Source: Chloroflexota bacterium (GTDB lineage: Bacteria; Chloroflexota; Anaerolineae; Anaerolineales; Villigracilaceae). From it: a stretch of 64,000 nt of DNA. The position numbers and the translations under genes are program-made. A model generated the notes under the pieces. That model was not told the origin of the DNA, did no database searches, and saw nothing but the letters and a program-made list of their open reading frames with translations. Positions 16,102 to 23,484 of the stretch are shown piece by piece (the first letter of the stretch is position 1; each line of letters opens with the position of its first letter). The stretch lies in contig JACRBL010000010.1 of the NCBI GenBank assembly GCA_016234485.1, positions 1 through 64,000 on the forward strand, given 5' to 3'.

Positions 16102-17364
16102 ATGACCCTTTACCTGCGCCTAGCATGGCGCAACATCTGGCGGCATAAACGCCGCACGATCAACATCATCCTCGCCATGAGTTTGAGTCTCGGCTTGATG
16201 ATGTGGTACGACGGCCTGATTGACGGCTTCAACAACGCCATCTACGGCAACGCCATCCGCGTGCTGGGCGGCAACATCCAGATCCACGCAGAGGGGTATC
16301 GCGCCAAGGTGGATAGCAACCCGCTCCTCCCGTTGACAGATGACGCGGCCGTCGTCCAGGCCGCGCTCGCGCACCCCGACGTCATCTCGGCCACGCGTCG
16401 CATCCGGACGGGCGGCCTGCTCAGCAATCGCGAGGGCGCCTTCGGCGTCAGCCTCATCGGCATTGACCCTGAGGCGGAGGCCGCGCCCATCAAAGAAGGA
16501 AGCGACGCGGGCAAACCGCTCAGCCTAATCGCGCAGAACATCAAAGAAGGCGAGTGGCTGAGCGCGGACAGCGGCGACGTGATCCTGATCGGACGCGGCA
16601 TGGCGGACGTGATGAATGTGAAAGTCGGCGACCGCATCACGATGGTAGGGAGCGACATCCACAAGCAGAACCGTCAGCGCACGATGACCGTGATCGGCAT
16701 CTACGATATCGGCATCCCCACGATGGAACGGCAGACCGCTTACATCTCGTTGGCGGAGGCGCAGGCGTTGCTCGGCCTTGACGGACAGTCCACCGAGATT
16801 CAGGTCAACATCAAGCAACTCGGCGAGGAGGAGAAAGTGGTCTCCGCGCTCGCGCCTGCCTTGCCTGGATACGAGGTCGAATCGTGGAATCAGAATTATC
16901 CCGAATTGGAACAAGCCCTCAACAGCAAAGGCGCGGCGATGACCATCTTCGGCGTCATCATCATCTCGATCGCGGCGATCGGCATCCTGAACCTTTTGCT
17001 GATGGCCGTCTACGAGCGGACTCGTGAGATCGGTCTGCTCGGCGCAATGGGAATGAAGCCGCGTCAGATCGCGACGTTGTTCGTGCTCGAAGGCGCGCTG
17101 ATCGGACTGGTCGGCGCGGCCGCGGGCATTGTGACGGGACTGATCATTAACGGCATCTTCGCCAAGGTCGGGATGGATTACGGCGATTACTCTTCCATCA
17201 CCGAGTACATGGCGCTCATCAGCGGACGTATCTATCCCTCGATGGGATTGCAAAACATCGGCTGGCGTGCTGGTACGGTGGTGATCATCTCCACACTGGC
17301 CGCTTTCATCCCCGCCCGCGAAGCCTCGCACCGCGAACCCGCCGAGGCGTTGCATTACGTGTGA
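16102..17364 (+). CDS. ABC transporter permease, FtsX/MacB type
   Basis: The 420-residue protein starts MTLYLRLAWRNIWRHKRRTI. It has one N-terminal helix, a large exported MacB-like periplasmic-core domain (about 40-270) and three C-terminal helices carrying the FtsX domain (LLMAVYERTREIGLLGAMGM). GGAG at 16092-16095 selects ATG 16102 over ATG 16090. Such permeases work in mechanotransmission-type export rather than classical import. With the second permease (17495) and the ATPase (18793) it can form a heterodimeric ABC complex. Confidence 0.9.
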   Translation: MTLYLRLAWRNIWRHKRRTINIILAMSLSLGLMMWYDGLIDGFNNAIYGNAIRVLGGNIQIHAEGYRAKVDSNPLLPLTDDAAVVQAALAHPDVISATRRIRTGGLLSNREGAFGVSLIGIDPEAEAAPIKEGSDAGKPLSLIAQNIKEGEWLSADSGDVILIGRGMADVMNVKVGDRITMVGSDIHKQNRQRTMTVIGIYDIGIPTMERQTAYISLAEAQALLGLDGQSTEIQVNIKQLGEEEKVVSALAPALPGYEVESWNQNYPELEQALNSKGAAMTIFGVIIISIAAIGILNLLLMAVYERTREIGLLGAMGMKPRQIATLFVLEGALIGLVGAAAGIVTGLIINGIFAKVGMDYGDYSSITEYMALISGRIYPSMGLQNIGWRAGTVVIISTLAAFIPAREASHREPAEALHYV

Positions 17365-17376
17365 AAACTTTCTTCC

Positions 17377-17456
17377 GTCATTGCGAGCGGAGCGAAGCAA
17401 TCTCCTCCACAACGCGGGGATTGCTTCGTCGGGAAGAACACCCTCCTCGCAATGAC
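17377..17456. repeat. GTCATTGCGAG element, 80-bp copy
   Basis: GTCATTGCGAG at the left and CTCGCAATGAC at the right are perfect 11-bp terminal inverted repeats. The interior has GAAGCAATCTCC and GGGATTGCTTCGTCGGGAAG. In reverse complement it aligns closely along its length with the 113-bp element at 20324-20436. It has no coding capacity, so it looks like a non-autonomous MITE-like element. Confidence 0.85.
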
Positions 17457-17494
17457 AAGTTGAAGAAAGAATCACAATCGAAAGAGACTCAACT

Positions 17495-18718
17495 ATGTTT
17501 CAAATTCTCAAAATGGCCTTTCGCGATCTGGGACGCAACAAGCGCCGCACTCTCCTCTCGGCGCTCGCGGTAACGGTTGGCCTGGGCTTGCTCGTGATGA
17601 TGTCGGGCGTGCTGGTGGGCGAAATGCAAGGCGCGCTCAAGAACACCATCCAACTCTTCAGCGGACATCTCCAGATTCGCGGTTTGAATTACGATGAAAA
17701 CAAGATCAGCCTGAAATGGGACGACTTGCTCGAAAACCCGCAGGCTCTCGCGGACTCGGTCAAAGGGCAGTATCCGCAGATCGTGGACGCGACCCCGCGT
17801 CTCGTCGCGAGCGGAATCGCCACTCGTGGCGAGAATTCGCGCGGAGTCCAAGTCGTCGGCATTGATCCCGACGCGGCGGCGAACCAGGTCTATCGTCAAG
17901 GTTTGATCGAGGGCGAGTTCCTCGCCGCCGACGACCGCGAGGGCATCCTCGTCGGTTATCCGCTGGCAGATAAGTTCGAACTCGAGGTCGGCGGGCAGGT
18001 CAACCTGCTGGTCAACACATCCAACGGAGATGTGGTCGAGCAGTTGTTCACCATCCGCGGCATTTACACTACCAACACATTCGGCTACGACGAGAGCACG
18101 GTTTTCCTGCCGCTTGCCAAAGCGCAGACCATCACAGGCGCGGAGAATCGCGCCAGTCTGATCTTCATCACGTTGCAGGATAAAGAACAAGCTGAGTCAG
18201 TGGCTGCCGCGATTCAATCCCCGAATTACACGGTCGTGACATGGCGCGAGATGAACGCGATGATCGTGCAGGTGGAGGATTTCGCCAACGCCTACATGAG
18301 CATTTTCTATCTCATCGTGCTGGGCATCACTGCCACGGTAGTCTCGAACACGTTGGTCATGTCCGTCTTCGAGCGCACGCGCGAGATCGGTATCCTGGCC
18401 GCCATCGGCATGAAGGGACGCCGCATTTTGGCGCAGTTCCTCGTGGAGGCTGCGCTGATCGCCACGCTTGGCGTCATCGGCGGAATTATCTTTGGCGGCG
18501 CGCTGACAACCTATTTCGGCATTTACGGTTTCCCGATGGACATTAGCAAGATGGGGCTCACAGGCATCTTGATTACCAACCGCATCTACCCTGTGCTAAC
18601 CCTCGACAACCTCATCTATCTGAGCATCCTCACGTACATCGTCACCATCGTTGCATCATTCGCCCCCGCTCGCATGGCCTCGCGCATGGAGCCAGTGGAA
18701 GCATTACACGGAAAATAA
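17495..18718 (+). CDS. ABC transporter permease, FtsX/MacB type
   Basis: The 407-residue protein starts MFQILKMAFRDLGRNKRRTL. The design is the same as its neighbour: an N-terminal helix, an exported domain, then three helices with the FtsX signature (MSVFERTREIGILAAIGMKG). The two permeases are clearly related but diverged, so they are probably the two halves of one transporter. The 130-base gap from the first permease gene holds a GTCATTGCGAG element. Confidence 0.9.
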   Translation: MFQILKMAFRDLGRNKRRTLLSALAVTVGLGLLVMMSGVLVGEMQGALKNTIQLFSGHLQIRGLNYDENKISLKWDDLLENPQALADSVKGQYPQIVDATPRLVASGIATRGENSRGVQVVGIDPDAAANQVYRQGLIEGEFLAADDREGILVGYPLADKFELEVGGQVNLLVNTSNGDVVEQLFTIRGIYTTNTFGYDESTVFLPLAKAQTITGAENRASLIFITLQDKEQAESVAAAIQSPNYTVVTWREMNAMIVQVEDFANAYMSIFYLIVLGITATVVSNTLVMSVFERTREIGILAAIGMKGRRILAQFLVEAALIATLGVIGGIIFGGALTTYFGIYGFPMDISKMGLTGILITNRIYPVLTLDNLIYLSILTYIVTIVASFAPARMASRMEPVEALHGK

Positions 18719-18725
18719 CAACACA

Positions 18726-18780
18726 GACCTATCCCCCCGCCCCCCTTCCCTACCAGGGAAGGGGGGCGGGGGGATAGGTC
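18726..18780. repeat. Perfect 25-bp hairpin between permease and ATPase genes
   Basis: The 25 bases from 18726 (GACCTATCCCCCCG...) pair without mismatch with the 25 bases ending at 18780 (...CGGGGGGATAGGTC), around a five-base loop. There is no T-run. A diverged relative sits at 25276-25346. Inside an operon it would form a very stable mRNA structure that could adjust expression of the ATPase relative to the permeases. Confidence 0.85.
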
Positions 18781-18792
18781 AAGGAGTTCATC

Positions 18793-19485
18793 ATGGAAGT
18801 CGCAAACATCTCGAACGTCACTCGCACCTTCACCATCGGCAAAGTGGAAACGCGCGCTCTGCGCGGCGTGGATCTCAAAATTGATTCGGGCGAATTCACC
18901 GCCCTCGTGGGACCCTCAGGTTCGGGCAAGACCACACTCTTGCAGATCATCGGCTGTCTCGACCTGCCTACAACAGGCACTGTCCACATCAACGGGCAGG
19001 ATGTGACCAAACTGAATCGCAACCAGCGCGCCGACCTTCGCAAGTCCACGCTCGGTTTCGTGTTCCAGTTCTTCGCGCTCATCCCCACCCTCAACGCTTA
19101 CGAAAACGTGGAGATGCCCCTGCTCCTCGGCGGACAGAAAAATGGTTCACGCAAACAGCGCGTCATGGAACTCCTCGGCGCCGTCGGCCTCTCTGACCGT
19201 GCGAACCATCGTCCCGACCAACTGAGCGGTGGCGAACAACAACGCGTCGCGGTCGCCCGCGCCCTCATCACGCGTCCGCTCATCGTCCTCGCCGACGAAC
19301 CTACCGCCAACCTCGACACCGACAACGGCAAGCAGGTCATGGAGATCATCTCCAAACTCAACAAAGAGACGGGTGTCACGTTCGTCTTCGCTACCCACGA
19401 TCCGCGCGTTATCGGCTACGCAGGCCGCGTTGTCACCCTGCGCGACGGCGTAATCGAAAAAGACGAACGCGCCAACGGAAAATAA
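18793..19485 (+). CDS. ABC transporter ATP-binding protein, MacB/LolD type
   Basis: The 230-residue ATPase has Walker [10 protein letters not shown] (about 39-47), a Q-loop ([12 protein letters not shown]), the ABC signature [15 protein letters not shown] (about 141-155), Walker [14 protein letters not shown] and the H-loop ATHDPRV. It pairs with the two FtsX-type permeases. GGAG lies eight bases before ATG 18793. Energised by ATP, the complex would drive export or extraction of a hydrophobic or peptide substrate; the substrate is unknown. Confidence 0.94.
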   Translation: MEVANISNVTRTFTIGKVETRALRGVDLKIDSGEFTALVGPSGSGKTTLLQIIGCLDLPTTGTVHINGQDVTKLNRNQRADLRKSTLGFVFQFFALIPTLNAYENVEMPLLLGGQKNGSRKQRVMELLGAVGLSDRANHRPDQLSGGEQQRVAVARALITRPLIVLADEPTANLDTDNGKQVMEIISKLNKETGVTFVFATHDPRVIGYAGRVVTLRDGVIEKDERANGK

Positions 19486-19495
19486 CGGAACAAAA

Positions 19496-20290
19496 ATGAA
19501 ACGACTGATCACTGTTTACTGTTTACTGATCACTCTCCTCGCGGCCTGCTCTGGCCTCCCCTCCTCCTCGCCGACGCCTCTTCCCACAATCGCGCTGGAT
19601 CCCGTTTCCCAGAGCGAATCCTCCGCTGACAAGTTGACCGTGTCGGGAGTCGTCGTCCCGTATCGGACGGCGAAACTCTCCTTCCCCGCGGTCGGACGCG
19701 TCAAATCCGTGGACGTGAAAGTGGGCGACAAAGTGACCGCGGGGCAAACCCTCGTCACGCTTGATACCACCCTGCTCGAAGCGCGCGTCCGCGAAGCGCA
19801 GGCCAATTGGTCGGTGGCCGATATTCAACTGCGATTCCTGCAACGGGTTGGCACGGCGGAGCAAAATATGGAATCCGCGAAAGCCGATCTCGAACGCGCT
19901 CAAGCCCTGCTCGATTCTGCCCAAGCCGCGCTCGAAGCGGGTTCCGCGCTGACGGCTCCGTTCGACGCGACCGTCGTCAGCGTGGACACGGTCGCGGGCG
20001 AGACGGTCGTCCCTGGCCGCGTCCTCATCCTGCTCGGCGATTTGTCCAGATTCCGCATCGAAACCACCGACCTGTCTGAGTTGGACGTGACGCGCGTCAA
20101 GATCGGTCAACGGGTAAGAGTTTATTTCGAAGCGCTGAACGCGGAACGTGAAGGCAGGGTCGTGGACATCGCGCTCTTCTCCTCCACCCTCGGCGGCGAC
20201 GTGGTCTTCACCGTCACCATCGAAATGAAGGATCAACCGCAAGACCTCCGCTGGGGCATGAGCGCCGACGTGACGATTGAGACGAAGTGA
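19496..20290 (+). CDS. HlyD/MacA-like adaptor lipoprotein
   Basis: The 264-residue lipoprotein has a signal peptide with the lipobox LLAAC (Cys at about residue 18). A Ser/Pro/Thr linker follows, then a biotinyl-lipoyl-like half motif (VKVGDKVTAGQTLVTLD), a coiled-coil hairpin (about 90-145), the second lipoyl half (LTAPFDATVVSVDTVAGETV) and a beta-barrel domain. It is the membrane-fusion-type partner of the ABC exporter. Only ten bases separate it from the ATPase gene. The signal peptide is encoded largely by a tandem repeat (19504-19534). Confidence 0.88.
   Translation: MKRLITVYCLLITLLAACSGLPSSSPTPLPTIALDPVSQSESSADKLTVSGVVVPYRTAKLSFPAVGRVKSVDVKVGDKVTAGQTLVTLDTTLLEARVREAQANWSVADIQLRFLQRVGTAEQNMESAKADLERAQALLDSAQAALEAGSALTAPFDATVVSVDTVAGETVVPGRVLILLGDLSRFRIETTDLSELDVTRVKIGQRVRVYFEALNAEREGRVVDIALFSSTLGGDVVFTVTIEMKDQPQDLRWGMSADVTIETK
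19504..19534. repeat. ACTGATCACTGTTTACTG tandem repeat encoding a signal peptide
   Basis: ACTGATCACTGTTTACTG and GTTTACTGATCACT run across codons 4-13 of the lipoprotein gene and encode LITVYCLLIT, the hydrophobic core of the signal peptide. The reverse strand has the same character as the GTGATCAGTGATCAGT array at about 51366-51392. Confidence 0.65.
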
Positions 20291-20298
20291 GGCGCGAG

Positions 20299-21231
20299 AT
20301 GGTTTTAAAAAAATCTTCCAATTGTCATTGCGAGGAGGGTGGTCTTCCCGACGGCACTTGTCCTGGCGGGCAGCGCCAGGGAGCAATCCCCGCGCGAGCG
20401 AGGAGATTGCTTCGGGAAGAACGCCCTCGCAATGACAGAACAAAATGCATTCGCTCCTTCGGGCTGACTCTCCTCGTCGCGCTTACGCTCATCGCCAGCC
20501 CCATCCCATCTGCCCGCGCGCAGACGGGATCGTCCGTCACGGCCTCGGCAGTCATCGTCCCCGCACAGGTGGCAGAGTTGGGATTTCTCAACAGCGCGAT
20601 CATTCGCGAAGTTAATGTCGAACGCGGCGACGCGGTCAAAGCAGGCGACGCGCTCGCCGCGCTCAACACGCCCGAGCTTGAATACGCCGTCACGGCCGCG
20701 GAGGCCGCCTATCGCTCGGCGCAATCCTACGCGGAACTGCAATACTACCGAAGGGTCAAAAAATACACCTGGAAAGGCAAGGTTTTTTTCGAGACCGAGC
20801 CACGCGAAGTCATCCAACGCGGCAACGCATTAGCAGACCGCGCCAAGGCCTCGCTCGAAGTGGCGCAGGCCACCCTCGCCCTGTCCACGCTCGCCGCGCC
20901 CTTCGACGGGACGGTGGTCGCCGTCCACGCGCTGGCGGGCGAGCTCGCGCAGTTGGATCGCCCCGTCCTCACCCTCGCGACCCTCGACCAATTGCAGATC
21001 GAAACCACCGACCTCTCCGAACGCGACATCACGAAAATTAAGATCGGCCAAACCGCCACCGTCTTCGTGGACGCGCTCGGCAAGGAATTTTCGGCGCGCG
21101 TCATCGCCATCGCACCCCGCGCCGATACCCTCGGCGGCGACGTGATCTACAAAGTGACGCTCGCCTTTGACGAGCAACCTGTTGGTCTATTATGGGGAAT
21201 GACCGCCGAAGTGACGATCATGATTAAGTAA
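20299..21231 (+). CDS. Second HlyD-like adaptor protein
   Basis: The exported adaptor has a signal sequence (FGLTLLVALTLIASPIPSARA), a lipoyl-like half motif (VNVERGDAVKAGDALAALN), a short coiled-coil hairpin, the second half (LAAPFDGTVVAVHALAGELA) and a barrel domain parallel to the preceding lipoprotein. The start is unclear: GTG 20287 overlaps the previous gene, ATG 20299 follows, and TTG codons occur later. Codons between the start and the signal sequence come from a GTCATTGCGAG element inserted at 20324-20436, giving the odd segment CHCEEGGLPDG. The original protein probably began MVLKKS and ran directly into the signal sequence. Confidence 0.8.
   Translation: MVLKKSSNCHCEEGGLPDGTCPGGQRQGAIPARARRLLREERPRNDRTKCIRSFGLTLLVALTLIASPIPSARAQTGSSVTASAVIVPAQVAELGFLNSAIIREVNVERGDAVKAGDALAALNTPELEYAVTAAEAAYRSAQSYAELQYYRRVKKYTWKGKVFFETEPREVIQRGNALADRAKASLEVAQATLALSTLAAPFDGTVVAVHALAGELAQLDRPVLTLATLDQLQIETTDLSERDITKIKIGQTATVFVDALGKEFSARVIAIAPRADTLGGDVIYKVTLAFDEQPVGLLWGMTAEVTIMIK
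20324..20436. repeat. GTCATTGCGAG element, 113-bp copy inside the adaptor gene
   Basis: The terminal inverted repeats GTCATTGCGAG and CTCGCAATGAC are intact. Read in reverse complement, the 80-bp element at 17377 matches both flanks of this copy. The extra length is explained by a 29-base hairpin at 20354-20382. The element keeps the reading frame open between the start codon and the signal sequence. Confidence 0.88.
20354..20382. repeat. Nested hairpin insertion in the GTCATTGCGAG element
   Basis: GCACTTGTCCTGGCGGGC followed by AGCGCCAGGGA forms a hairpin (CCTGGC/GCCAGG) that is absent from the 80-bp element at the matching site. A close copy lies at 63094-63124 inside an unrelated repeat. 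Confidence 0.8.
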
Positions 21232-21233
21232 AC

Positions 21234-21260
21234 GTAGGGCGGAATGACATTCCGCCCTAC
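21234..21260. terminator. Hairpin between convergent genes
   Basis: GTAGGGCGGAAT (21234-21245) pairs perfectly with ATTCCGCCCTAC (21249-21260) around GAC. It spans the stop codon of galK and lies just after the adaptor gene. It lacks a U-run, so it is either a weak bidirectional terminator or a dispersed repeat of the GTAGGGGC family seen at 57121. Confidence 0.5.
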
Positions 21261-22429
21261 ATCTCTATTACGCTCGCACCCTCCCCCGCTTCGCTGACGA
21301 AGATCGCCGCCCCTTTTCCTGACTTCGCGCGGTATTCTGCGCTGACGGCTTGCGCGAACGCCTCGGCGAAATCCTTCCGTACCAGCGCCACCGCGCATCC
21401 GCCAAAGCCCGCGCCTGTCATCCGTGCGCCAAAACATTCGGGACGCGCCTGCGCGGCTTCCACGATCCAGTTCAATTCATCGTTCGTCACTTCAAAATCG
21501 TCGCGCAGACTCGCGTGACTCTCGTTGAATAATTTTCCGAGTGTCACAACATCGTCTGCGCGCATCGCGTCCACGGCTTTCAACACGCGGGCATTCTCGG
21601 TCACGATATGTTTTGCCCGCTTCCACGAAAACTCATCCAGGCCTTCATTCAAAACGTCAAACGGATTAGCGCGATGTTTTTCATAGCGCGCTTCAAATTC
21701 GTCCACGCTCACGTCGCGCAAGGCCTTCACGCCGAAGAACCTGGCCGCGCGCTCACATTGGTTCCGCCGCGCGTTATAGGCCGAGTCCACCAGCCCGCGC
21801 CGCGTGGACGTATCCATCACTGCCACCGCGATCTCCTTCGGCAGGGGAATTTGCTGATATTCGAGCGACCTGCAATCGAGGAAGAACGCGTGTCCCTTTT
21901 TCGCGCCCGCGCTGACGGCCTGATCCATGATGCCAGTCTTCACGCCCAGCCAGTTATTCTCGGCTTGCTGTCCCATTCTGGCTATACGCATTCCGTCCCA
22001 ACCGAAGCCGCTGACAGAGGCGAAGGCGCGGGCGGTCGCCACCTCCAACGCGGCGGACGAGGAGAGACCTCCCCCGCGGGGCACGTCGCCGGTCAGCGCC
22101 CCTTCCCAGCCGCGTAACTTGTAACCCGTAACTTGTAACTCGTTCGCCACCCCTTTCATGTATTCCACCCAGCGCTCTTTGTCCGGGGCGAGGGAATCCA
22201 GATCGAAGGCCGCTGACAGGTTGAGGTCCAGGGAATGAACGAGGACGCGGCGATCGGCCCGAGGTCGAAGCGCGATCCAGATGGCGCGGTCAATCGCCAT
22301 CGGCAGGACGAAGCCATCGTTGTAGTCGGTATGCTCGCCGATCAGGTTCACCCGTCCCGGCGCGCGGACGACGAAGTCTGGATTCGCCCTAAAGATGGAA
22401 TGAAAGGCGATCTGGATTCTGGTCAACAT
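21257..22429 (-). CDS. galK: Galactokinase
   Basis: This is the GHMP kinase that phosphorylates galactose at C1 in the Leloir pathway (390 residues, normal length). It has the family signature GRVNLIGEHTDYNDGFVLP near residues 25-43, the ATP loop PRGGGLSSSAALEVA (about 115), the catalytic-region motif KTGIMDQAVSAGAKKGHA and the C-terminal GAGFGGCAVALV. An extended -10 box lies six bases before the ATG, so the message is probably leaderless. A tandem repeat (22112-22142) encodes ELQVTGYKLRG just before the ATP loop. No other Leloir gene is nearby. Confidence 0.94.
   Translation of the reverse strand: MLTRIQIAFHSIFRANPDFVVRAPGRVNLIGEHTDYNDGFVLPMAIDRAIWIALRPRADRRVLVHSLDLNLSAAFDLDSLAPDKERWVEYMKGVANELQVTGYKLRGWEGALTGDVPRGGGLSSSAALEVATARAFASVSGFGWDGMRIARMGQQAENNWLGVKTGIMDQAVSAGAKKGHAFFLDCRSLEYQQIPLPKEIAVAVMDTSTRRGLVDSAYNARRNQCERAARFFGVKALRDVSVDEFEARYEKHRANPFDVLNEGLDEFSWKRAKHIVTENARVLKAVDAMRADDVVTLGKLFNESHASLRDDFEVTNDELNWIVEAAQARPECFGARMTGAGFGGCAVALVRKDFAEAFAQAVSAEYRAKSGKGAAIFVSEAGEGASVIEM
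22112..22142. repeat. GTAACTTGTAAC tandem repeat inside galK
   Basis: GCGTAACTTGTAACCCGTAA and ACTTGTAACTCG are read on the minus strand as ELQVTGYKLRG. Low complexity and AT-richness mark it against the GC-rich gene. Confidence 0.6.
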
Positions 22430-22435
22430 ATTTCC

Positions 22436-22444
22436 ATTGTATCA
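22436..22444 (-). promoter_or_regulatory. Extended -10 element of galK
   Basis: On the minus strand TGATACAAT ends six bases before the galK ATG at 22429. The -35 region shows no match, as is usual for extended -10 promoters. Confidence 0.55.
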
Positions 22445-22450
22445 AAAAGG

Positions 22451-22479
22451 TTGCCCGTAATGGCAAGGCGCGCTAGAAT
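22451..22479 (+). promoter_or_regulatory. Candidate sigma-70 promoter
   Basis: TTGCCC (22451-22456), a 17-base spacer and TAGAAT (22474-22479) lie 34 bases before ATG 22514, back to back with the galK promoter. Confidence 0.5.
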
Positions 22480-22513
22480 CAAAACATTCCGCAAATCAAA
22501 AAAGGAGAACGCT

Positions 22514-23416
22514 ATGTCTGTCTCACAAGCGCTGGAAGTTGCGATCGGCCTCATCTTTGTGTATTACGTGCTTGGCTCGATCATTTCGTATGTGACTCAA
22601 ATGATCCTCGAATCGGCCGAGACGCGGGGCGCCGCGCTCGAGTCTCATCTCAAGCGCCTCGCGGGAAGCAAGACCGTGGATTTGATCAACCTGCCGCAAT
22701 TGAAATCGTTGCAACCGATTCGGTATAAAAGTTGGTGGGGCGTGTTTGGCGCGCGGACCGAAGCCAAAAAATTGGAGAAGGTTCCCGTGACAACGCTGGT
22801 GGACGCGTTCTTCGACCTGACGGGGCTGACAGGCCGACCCCAACTCAACCCCGACGAGTTGATCTCCATCGTCAACAAACTGCCCGAGTCAGAGGGCAAG
22901 CAGGCCATGATCAAGTGGATCAACCAGGGCGTGACGAATATCAACGAATTGCGGAATCGCTCCAACGATTATTTCGCGGGCATCCTCGCCCAGGCCTCTG
23001 CCACGTTCAAGGCCAACGCCCGCAGTATCGTCATCATCCTTTCGGCCATTCTGGTCATCGGGCTTGGCACCGATTCGATTCAGATCGCGAAAGACTTGTG
23101 GAACAACGCCGAAATGCGCGCCGTGGCCGCCGCGCAAGCCACCATGATCGCCCAGCAGGAAGACGCCAACGCAGAAGATCTAAACCAGATCATCATCAAT
23201 CTCAGCGAGTCGAACATCCGCTTCGCCTGGTGGCATCTTCAGGATACCTTTCCCCAAAATTCAGGGACGCCCTGGGTGACGTTCATCGTGTTCAAAATAG
23301 TCGGACTATCCTTGAGCGTTGTCGCTGTCTCACAGGGATCGTCGTTCTGGTATGACATCTTGAAGAAGTTGACGGGCAAATCCAGCAACCCGGTTTCGGA
23401 AGAGGCAAAGGGCTGA
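22514..23416 (+). CDS. Membrane protein with N- and C-terminal helices, unknown
   Basis: The 300-residue protein begins MSVSQALEVAIGLIFVYYVL. It has a helix at about 8-27, a long charged cytoplasmic-looking region, a second helix (SIVIILSAILVIGLGTDSI), an Ala/Glu/Gln-rich helical segment and a last helix (FIVFKIVGLSLSVVAVSQGS). AAGGAG lies before ATG 22514. It is monocistronic with its own promoter and terminator. No family was recognised with confidence. Confidence 0.72.
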   Translation: MSVSQALEVAIGLIFVYYVLGSIISYVTQMILESAETRGAALESHLKRLAGSKTVDLINLPQLKSLQPIRYKSWWGVFGARTEAKKLEKVPVTTLVDAFFDLTGLTGRPQLNPDELISIVNKLPESEGKQAMIKWINQGVTNINELRNRSNDYFAGILAQASATFKANARSIVIILSAILVIGLGTDSIQIAKDLWNNAEMRAVAAAQATMIAQQEDANAEDLNQIIINLSESNIRFAWWHLQDTFPQNSGTPWVTFIVFKIVGLSLSVVAVSQGSSFWYDILKKLTGKSSNPVSEEAKG

Positions 23417-23429
23417 CGAGATTGAAGTA

Positions 23430-23475
23430 AAAAAAGAGACAGACGCCCACGTATCGGGCGTCTGTCTCTTTTTTT
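23430..23475. terminator. Bidirectional intrinsic terminator
   Basis: AAAAAGAGACAGACGCCC pairs with GGGCGTCTGTCTCTTTTT, with A and T runs on both sides. It separates the convergent genes ending at 23416 and 23485. Confidence 0.93.
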
Positions 23476-23484
23476 GTGAATTGC

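Noticed and set aside
16102..19485. LolCDE lipoprotein-release system
   Set aside because: The permease and ATPase types fit, but two HlyD-like adaptors and a TetR gene are present, lipoprotein carrier or receptor genes are not, and an outer membrane is doubtful in this lineage.
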